From Aspidapion aeneum (taxonomy: Eukaryota; Arthropoda; Insecta; Coleoptera; Brentidae), in contig CAUYVT010000068.1 of assembly GCA_963576565.1 (NCBI GenBank), positions 615,501-679,500 of the forward strand: a stretch of 64,000 nucleotides of DNA, given 5' to 3'. The notes under the pieces are model-generated. The model made no database searches, had not been told where the DNA came from, and saw only the letters and a list, made by a program, of their open reading frames with translations. Made by a program: the position numbers and the translations under genes. Below, in pieces: positions 56,173 through 64,000 of the stretch (within the stretch, counting starts at the first letter, position 1; each line of letters opens with the position of its first letter).

Positions 56173-56439
56173 CAGTGGCGGATCCGGGGGGGGGGGAGCC
56201 AGAGGAACCCGCCACCCTCCCAAACATATAACTTATTTTTTAGTTTAGTAGCATCACTTATTTCAAATTTGTCACAAATTCTAGTTTATTTTTTTAAAAA
56301 TTTCGCCTGTGGCGCTTTTAATTTCCTTAAGCTACTGAATTTCATACCTCAATATCTATCAAAAATCACTAAAAATTTTTTTTTTGATCTTTGCTGCCAC
56401 TTTGGCTTCTCCCCCCCGGAAATTCTGGATCCGCCACTG
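56173..56439 (+). mobile_element. hAT-like MITE (CAGTGGCGGATCC family, complete)
   Basis: 13-bp perfect inverted ends CAGTGGCGGATCC and an exact 8-bp target duplication ATAGAATC (56165-56172, 56440-56447). The interior is AT-rich with no coding. It lies just 3' of the Jockey insertion. Confidence 0.93.
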
Positions 56440-56447
56440 ATAGAATC

Positions 56448-57463
56448 TATGTGTATAAACACGCTGAAACTTTTGAGATAGATGAGTAGTGCTACCTCAG
56501 AATTTCTTGGAAAAAACAAAACGTTACTGTAAATGAGAGAAATTTTTAATTCGCTGAACACTGACACAATTTGCCATCAAAACTGTAAAATTGTCGAACT
56601 GTCTTTGCAAAGAAAAATGAATTGAAATATTATGCATATAATAGCTAGTAAATAAATGTAAGAAATAATTCGGTTACACCAGCGTAAGCCAGAGATGCAT
56701 CGACTTAGAAAAGCATTACATATCAAAATTACACAGTGTGTTTTATAAAAATTGTAAATAATTTGTTAAACTTGTTTCCCGTTACAAAATATAAATTAGT
56801 TTAATGTTAGTGGCTCAAAGGACAGATTAGCCTAACACAACTTTTACTAAACTATAGCGATCCTGAAAATCATGCCTAAAAACCAGACGCTGTGTCGCTA
56901 TAAATTTTACTTGTTCGTAACTTAGTTTAGCACAATATTTAATTAAAAATATTAAAAACTGTAAATAACAGGAATACCTTTTATATTTAATTTTCGTTTT
57001 TTACACCACCAATTTTAGCCTGTACATGCGAATAGCTGCCAAAAAATTAGCAAAACATTACTATTAATTAATTCGTCTCATTTACCTGTCGCTTTATATC
57101 GCTGGATAAACAAAATTATTGTTCTTTTAAACTACTCAAAAATTAATTACAATTGTATTTCTTTTGCTTGTTTTTATTGTATTTTGGTAGATGACGCTTA
57201 CGATTTGATTTTGTCTCCTTAGTCTTGCAAGGGTGTCACAACTGCATGGACCATGCAGTATTTTGATGAGTCATTTATTATTACCTTTAAAACAAAACAA
57301 TTTTATACTTATCAACACTTAATAGTTGTCCATTAGATCTGCCCATGGAAAAATATAAGAAAAACCTTATTTTATCTGATTAGCTACGAAAAATTACTGA
57401 TTTCTTAATTCGCGGATAATAAAGTTTCCATTAGCTAGCAAAGCAACAAAAAAAAATTTTCAT
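56448..57463. other. No gene seen
   Basis: AT-rich, with no coding frame, RNA or repeat that I can support. Confidence 0.5.
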
Positions 57464-57686
57464 AAAAAAAAAACACCCAACTACTTGTAACTACTAGTCG
57501 CAGTTAAGCATAAAATTGAGAGGTATATCTATAATGTACGACATGCTTCAACTTTTAGTTTTGGTGCCCAAAGCGCACTTACGAAATTATACAGTTTTGT
57601 ATTTTCATGAATCAGGTTATTGGGTAATTTTGTATCCAACTGCGACTAGTAGTTACAAGTTAATTTAGCAATTGGGTGTTTTTTTT
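57464..57686. mobile_element. Foldback MITE, about 220 bp
   Basis: Inverted ends of about 45 bp: AACACCCAACTACTTGTAAC and CTACTAGTCGCAGTT on the left, complements at about 57635-57682. Target duplication not resolved because of A/T runs on both sides. Confidence 0.75.
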
Positions 57687-57849
57687 GTTTTAAATTTTTT
57701 TTATTTCCAACTTTTAGGTTTAATTCTTATTTAGTCTTATAAAAAGCACTATGCATTTACAATTCATTTAGTTTTACCCAAAAAGTACTACGGACGCGAA
57801 CAGTGTTGCCTTCCGTTGAGTGACGGTGGGGAAGGAGAAAGGGAAGAGA
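57687..57849. other. Spacer
   Basis: No supported feature. Confidence 0.4.
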
Positions 57850-58345
57850 GAACTAGTAAAATGGTTTAAAAAAAAACCTTAAAGCGTGTGCCGAAAGAAA
57901 AATATAGCTACAACTATTACTAATAAGGAGGGTGTGGAGAAGAGAGGCAGAGGAAGGGGGAAACTAGCAAAATGATGTTGGGAAAAAAGTCTTAAAGGGT
58001 GTGCAGAAATAATTTTTGAAATCGCTCTATATTTGTAAAAGGTATAGCTACTATTACTAATAAGGAGGGAGGGAAGAAGAAATTGAGGGGGAAACTCATA
58101 AAATGATGTTGGAAAAAAGTCTTCAAGCGTGTGCAGAAAGAACTTTTGAAATCGCATATTTGTGAAAGTTATAGCTATAAATTTTGCTAATAAGGATGGC
58201 GAGGAGGAGAGAGAGTGAGAGGCAGGGGGGACTAGTAAAATGGTGTTGAAAAAAAAATCTGAAAGCGTATGCAGAAAGAATTTTTCAAATCGCTCTATAT
58301 TTGAGAAAATTATGCGAATATGGTTTTTAAATAGGGTGGGGGGAA
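57850..58345 (+). repeat. Degenerate tandem array, four units of 110-137 bp
   Basis: Units start near 57850, 57960, 58092 and 58229 with ACTAGTAAAATGG-type blocks and share GCGTGTGCAGAAAGAA, TATAGCTA and CTAATAAGGAGG. G-rich stretches end each unit. Confidence 0.7.
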
Positions 58346-59420
58346 TGACAGGAGGGGAGATGACTGGGAGCAGGGAGTACTACAAAGTAACTACTGCAAA
58401 TTTGAGGACATTTGTAATGGGTAATCAAAAAGGAATACATCATGTGACAAAAGGGCGTCTGAAAACCGCCATGTTGATTCCTGTTGTAAAAAATATAGCC
58501 TACAGTACCTTCGGGATCAGTAGCAATTCAACGACTCCTTTTTTCAGTGTAAAGACTAAACTTGTAAGTAAAGTGTTGGTACACTAAACATTTGGCTAGC
58601 CGGGCATCCGAGAAAAAAGTACCCCTTTCAAAATGCTTTTATGGCGAAAAACTATTTCCCTTACTCGTCGTAAATAGTAACTTGAGGCTGTTTTATGGCA
58701 TAGTTTTTCCCTCGAAAATTCTGTCGAAATATCAACAAGTGGAGAACAGAAGAGTGAATATAGAAACTTTCCTGGGAAAAATAATCTTAAAGGAGGGCAA
58801 TGAACCCTTACAAAAAGTTTTGTGGGAGACTGTTAAAATAAAAGGAGGATCTTCGTAACAAAAAGTAATGCCTTAGATTGAGGTTGAGAAAATTTGATCG
58901 AAAAAATTTGTTTGAATTAACTGGTTCGAAAGAGAAAATTTTTAAAAACATTTACTCCGAAAGCAGTTTTTTCAAAAACATTTTCTTCGAAGGAAAATTT
59001 GATCGGAAACATTATCTTTAAAAGGAAATTTGTTTAAAAACACTTTCTTCAAAAATAATTTTTTTAGAAAAAGATTGAGTGAAATTTCTTTCAAAAATAT
59101 TTTTTTTAAATTAGCTTCCCTGTCCTTTGTTTGAGATGTCGAAATCGGTGTTTTCCTAAGTTTTCTTAATTGATTGCAAACAAATCCTAACCTCTCCAGA
59201 CACGACTCTGATGATCTTTTTCCCCCAAAAAAAATATTCCCAATGGACACGTTAGGGTACCTTTGCGATCAATTCATAAAGGCTAGAATTACACTGATTT
59301 CGACATCCGAAAAGGATACATAATTAAGCAAATAATTTTTTATAAAATATGCTTTAATTTTTTGAGTACTGTTTGAAAAAAATATTTTTGAACAAATTTC
59401 ACCTTGAATCTAGAGGCACA
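58346..59420. other. No gene; degenerate TTCGAAAAA-type repeats at 58890-59100
   Basis: 58890-59100 has about six loose copies of a 30-40 bp unit with TCGAAAAAATTTGTTT and AAAAACATTTTCTTCGAA. The frame at 58240-58587 overlaps the array edge and shows no family. Confidence 0.4.
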
Positions 59421-60480
59421 TTTCAGCCCATATTTGACCTATCTAAAACTCTACTTCAGAATGGTCTACGAAACTTAAACTTTGCACAGCCATAGATCTT
59501 CATATAGTTAACAACAGCCGTAAGTTTTATGTACTTCTATAATGTAGTAAAGTAGTTACGAAATTTCAAAAAACGTCGAAATAGCCACTCACTCACTCAT
59601 GTATAGATCATAAAAATTTTAATGTAGGCATGCTATAAAGCTGAAATTTGGCAGACTGATAGATATTATGATCAAAACTTGGAAAAAAACCCAAAATTCT
59701 AATTAACTCCCCTCCCCCATGTAAATTTATGTAAAAGTAACATTGCCCACTTATAGAAGCGCTAGAAGCTGAACTTTGGCATACTGATGAGGAAATATGA
59801 AGAAAAAATTTAAAACTGCAAAATTTTAATTTGTTATATAAAGGTAACATTGCCTACTTCCAGAAACGTTAGAGAGTTGAGCTTTGGAAGGCTGATAGGA
59901 ACTATGATAAAACCATAGAAAAAAATGAAAAAACCTCAACATTTTTAATAAGGCATTGCAAAAGTTTTGAACAATATTGCGCATATTTTACCACTTTAGA
60001 ACTATTATCAAAATCCTTTAAAAACGGAATGAAAAACATTTTATGTAAAAAAAGCCAAGTACCCGAAAATGGTAAAAAGAATTGAGATAAAAGTAAAGCC
60101 AAGTTATCCAACACAAGTTTCAAAATAAAAGGTTCTAACTAGTTTGGAAATGTTTTTCTAAACATGACTATTACGGCTACACAAGACTTTTAGGCACAGT
60201 GCTAAATTGATCCTAAAGAAGTTTAGCTGTAATAGCAAAGTTTAAAAAAATATTTTCAAACTAGTAAGAATCTTTAATTTTGAAAGTTGTATTGGAGAAC
60301 TTGTCTTCACTTTTATCTCAATTCGTTTTACGCAATACTAGATTCTGTGTGTATGACATATTTTTACAAAAGATATATCTCTAAAATATGTTCTACATAC
60401 AGGGTCTCTACGCAATACGATTTTCGCGTACTTGGTTTTTTTTTACATGAAATGTTTTTGTTATGATAAAATGTTTTTGA
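59421..60480 (+). repeat. Dispersed repeat ending in a long hairpin (copy B)
   Basis: Homologous to 3059-3860 in the same orientation. The hairpin 60071-60331 has left arm AAAAAGAATTGAGATAAA and right arm complement TTTATCTCAATTCGTTTT. Longer than copy A because its middle part is more complete (59630-59900). Confidence 0.7.
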
Positions 60481-60906
60481 ACATTTTTTTTTTAATTTTG
60501 ATTGAAATATTTTTGGAAAACTAAAAGTTAATTATTAGGTCATCAAACATTGATAAAACCGCAATAAAAAGTTATCTTAACCTTCAAAATTAACTTAAAA
60601 GAATAATAAATTTTTAAATTAGTATCAGTTTATTATTTTTTCGAAAATTTTATAAAAATTGCTTTTAAGTCTAAAAGCTTTTTTAATTAAATAAGTACAA
60701 AATTTTGGCAACCCGTCAGTTTCAGAATACATTAAAAAAGGCAGACATTCTGTATTTTTAAACTATAACAGATCTTAAACAGTTTATTAGATAACTATAA
60801 GCAAGTAATGTTAAAGGAGTACATTTAATAAGATTAAATGGGATAAAGATAAAGAAAACAAGAAATAGGTAAGATTATAAAATATTAACATATTAGGTTT
60901 ATAAAA
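60481..60906. other. No gene seen
   Basis: AT-rich, with no supported feature. Confidence 0.5.
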
Positions 60907-63716
60907 TAGTGGCGGCTCGTTTGGTGAAGTATATGATTTGCCTTTAAATGATGTCATGACTGTGTGACGTCAGCTTCGCAACAAAATGCAAAACCACCAT
61001 TCATTAAAACAATTGGCAATTTAAAAACTTATTATTTGTCTGGTTCTACATTATACTTTCGGTGTCGCGTTGCATTTTAAAAATCGTTGTTGGTCTTTTG
61101 TAGTGTTTACGGTATGATCTGCTTATTTTGCTTTTATTATGTTAATTTGATAGTGTTATACCAATGAAACTAATTAATAACTAAGTGTGTTTTTAGTTGA
61201 AAAGTCCATTTGGAAATCTTGTTTGATTTTCGTATCCCTCCATTAAATGAAATTTTTAGTTCCGTGGGTTATGTCATTGGCTTAAAAAGACAGGTTTTTG
61301 TATAAAATAATTTATTTTTAAACCAGTATATAACTAACGTGTTTTGTTCCTAGGGTTGGAAATTTATAATGCATAACGAAACGTCCTACAGGATAAACTT
61401 TGTCTTCTATCACTCACGAAACTAAAAATTAAACACCATTTGAAAAATGGACAGATGATATAAGACTTTCTTATATAATAACGACCCATCTTCTGATAAG
61501 TTTCTCTCCTTAAAAGGCAGAAGAATCGAGTGGTCAAAAATTAGGTACAAACAAGGTAATACAAATAAGTTATTATAGAATAGTCGTTTATCATTTTAAC
61601 TACTCTCGTGCGGTAAAGTAATTACTTTACACACACTGTGCGGTAAACTTACTTTAACGCAGGCGCCCCACTCAGAAACCTAAGCTACGCATCAATAAGA
61701 CAGCTTCAATATTTGTTTACATTTCAATTCCGTCTAATTTCTAAACTCATAGGTAAAATATTGTACCTAACACATGCGGAAAGTGCCTTTACCACCCTTG
61801 ACGGCTTGACCGAACCAACGATTATTATACACTAGACAGGATTGCTCAGTTTGCCGAATCTGTCTGCAATCGATGTTCAAGGTCAAACTCGCGGTTACGT
61901 CACCACTTGTGCTGGGCAGAAAGCGGGCCTATCGTTATATTCGATTTTATGTGCTTTTAGAGCTATTTTCTTTATGCAAATTAAATTTTATGCAAAATTG
62001 AGGCATTGTACATTTAAAAATATTGTCTTTACAGGGATGATAAATGATTTTATATTTGAAATATTTGTTAAATAAATTAAATTTAAATACTTAAAGTAAA
62101 AAAAAAGCTACACATAATGTCGTAATACCTATACAGGGTGTCCCATAACTTAGGGGCCATAGGCTAACAGGTGATAGAGGAAGTCATGACTAATAAAAAA
62201 GTTCCTATAATGCATGGGTCAAAACTCTTTCTTTGTAGAGATACAGAGCATCAAATTTGGCAATTTTTTTAACTTTTTTGATAATAACTTTTTCAAAAAA
62301 CGCAGTAAAAACATGAAATTGGGTAAAGTCGTGTATCAGAACAAGAGCAATAAATTGAAATAAAACTTATTTTGAAAAAAATCAGTCGGTCAATTTTTTT
62401 TTTTAACTATTTTTTTGGTATAAACTTTTATAAATGCCATATTAAACGCAATGTTTTTTTTTTGTTATTAAAAACAATCCTTTAGCGACACATAATAATA
62501 AATAAAATATTATTAATATTTTTTAAAAGAATAAGTAAGTAAATGATTATTTTTTATACATTTTTGGAGGTAATTTTGACAGCCTGTATCTTCTTAATTT
62601 GTAATTTTATTAAAAAAAAGAGTATCACATTTTCGAATCACAATTAGCTGAGTATTCAGCTGTCTGTGATAGATTAATTTTCTTTTTTTTTTGCAAAACC
62701 CTTTTTTCCCCATGCCTCTAACATTAAAAATCCTATATCTTAAAAACAGATGTGTGTTGACCCCATGTTATATGAACTTTTTTTTCGGAAATAACCTCCT
62801 CTATCACCTGCTGCACTATGGCCCCCAAGTTATATGACACCCTGTATAATTTGTCCAATTGTTTTAAAAGTATGTAAAGAAATTATTTTGCGATAATAAT
62901 TAAAAACAGAAATATAGGTAGACGATAAAATTATTGATTTATTTAAAAAAGGAAAAGCACAAATATTGTTCTTAACAAATAGACAAAAAACAAAGAGAAA
63001 AAGATGCACATAATGTATAGTTTAATTATTACAACCGCTTTTTAAAGCATGTTAAGAGATTATTAATTAGATAATTAAAAAACGGGAATATAGAACATAA
63101 AAAAAGTATTTATTATTACATTTTTACACAAAAACAGAAAAGTACAGATACATACAATAAATTAAAAATAATAATATAAATAATAATATTTAATTTAGAA
63201 AAATATTCCTTTTCAATTCACAATCTTTTGTAATTTTCTTGATAGATATTATTAAAAAAGAAGCCCATTTGCTGAGAAAATCGTGGCCATTTTTTTTTTA
63301 CTCAGTAAACAAACGTTCTTCTCTGTCCTGAATCGAATTTTTACACACTGTTAACAAACCAAACGTGAAAATGTTTATTTATATGTCTTTTTTTATAGTA
63401 GCACCGCACTGAAACAATCCAAAAAACACAAACTATTCAGCGAAATATCAACAAAACTCTCTTGAAAATACGAATAACATCATATACAACGAACGTAAAC
63501 GTAGGATTTAGCACAAGTGGTGACGTCACGCCGCTCTCCTCACCCCGCAAAATTTGTTAACACAGGTTAAATGGAACTAAGCAGTCCTGTATGTCTATAG
63601 TCCTTGTGACCGAACTCCGCTCCGCGTCGTTCGGCCAACAGTCGTCGCGTGCGGTAACGTATTACTTTCCGCACTTGTTAGTTAAATAACTATTTTAAGA
63701 CTGCGAGCTGCCACTA
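60907..63716. mobile_element. Possible 2.8-kb TIR element
   Basis: 13-bp inverted ends TAGTGGCGGCTCG and TAGTGGCAGCTCG (one mismatch). Two subterminal blocks also pair: TTACGTCACCACTTGTGCT (about 61896) with AGCACAAGTGGTGACGTCA (about 63510), and a GTGCGGTAAAG block near 61610 with GTGCGGTAACG near 63650. A foldback element (62132-62846) is nested inside. No transposase frame is recognised and no target duplication is clear. Confidence 0.5.
62132..62846 (-). mobile_element. Foldback element with TA target duplication (copy 2)
   Basis: Ends TACAGGGTGTCCCATAACTT and inverted TACAGGGTGTCATATAACTT, flanked by TA (62130-62131, 62847-62848). Reverse-orientation homologue of 14057-14752. Confidence 0.88.
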
Positions 63717-64000
63717 ATAATGAATAGATCTTTAACCGAGAATGATGGTATTAGAAACAGATAACTAATTGTGAAATATTTTTTTTTAGATATGGCCAAG
63801 TAGTTTTAAAATGTTTGCGAAATAGATTAAATACCTATAAACTCAAAAGAGAGCAATAGAAGACATCTCCACAATAGTAAAGAAATTAAATATATTTTTA
63901 AATAACGATTAGTTAAGAATAAAAATAGGAAACTATATGGTAAAAGTTACCAAAACGAGAAAAGATGGCTTTTCCGTCCAAAGCTTTCTTCCTGTATTTT
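63717..64000. other. No gene seen
   Basis: AT-rich end of window. Confidence 0.5.

Noticed and set aside
58592..58858. 88-residue plus-strand frame
   Set aside because: No recognisable domain, and neighbouring sequence consists of degenerate repeats.
1..64000. tRNA or rRNA genes
   Set aside because: No cloverleaf with A and B boxes or rRNA core was recognised by eye; a covariance search would be needed to exclude them.

Overview
This window looks like a slice of repeat-dense heterochromatic or intergenic DNA from an arthropod nuclear genome, most likely an insect. The sequence is visibly AT-rich and has no operons or prokaryotic signals. Its recognisable coding content is almost entirely transposon-derived: a Jockey-clade LINE (a clade mostly known from arthropods), RTE-like LINEs, a Penelope-like element, a Crypton-type tyrosine recombinase and an OTU-protease-bearing retroelement. 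No intact host gene was recognised. The only possible host-like coding traces are a small three-exon reading frame at 1443-1990 and a Cys-rich fragment at 32064-32223, both tentative.

Layout. 1-7.5 kb: a possible mini-gene, a 770-bp inverted-repeat (TIR) element with an 8-bp target duplication and an internal decamer minisatellite, a dispersed repeat ending in a long hairpin, a foldback, and a hAT-like MITE interrupted by a (TCTG)n-bearing element. 7.5-12 kb: a tandem array of roughly 0.5-kb units with a Penelope-like element (GIY-YIG plus RT, two nonsense codons, 116-bp inverted repeats) inserted in its second unit. 12-22 kb: nested foldback elements with clean 8-bp or TA target duplications, a near-identical 243-bp-period tandem duplication, and more hairpins. 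22.3-24.8 kb: a 437-bp satellite array bounded by an 11-bp direct repeat. 25-33 kb: very large palindromes (1.3, 1.9 and about 2.4 kb) carrying MITEs.

34-38 kb: an internal RTE-like LINE fragment and LINE 3' ends. 38.5-42.4 kb: the most unusual element, a retroelement encoding OTU protease, C2H2 fingers, an RT with a YLDDG catalytic box, a Cys/His cluster and a nuclease-like C-terminus. A second 5'-truncated copy lies at 45.8-46.9 kb inside a MITE. Between them is a decayed Crypton recombinase. 47.0-51.0 kb: one LINE split by an RTE-like LINE in the opposite orientation, with a 13-bp target duplication and a (TA)n tail. 51.7-56.1 kb: a full-length but decayed Jockey element with an 11-bp target duplication. 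56-64 kb: more MITEs, a short tandem array, the second copy of the hairpin-ending repeat and a 2.8-kb TIR element.

The elements do not form a pathway. What links them is nesting, which gives a relative order of insertion at many points. All autonomous-type coding regions seen carry stops or frameshifts, are truncated, or both, so every current activity is doubtful.
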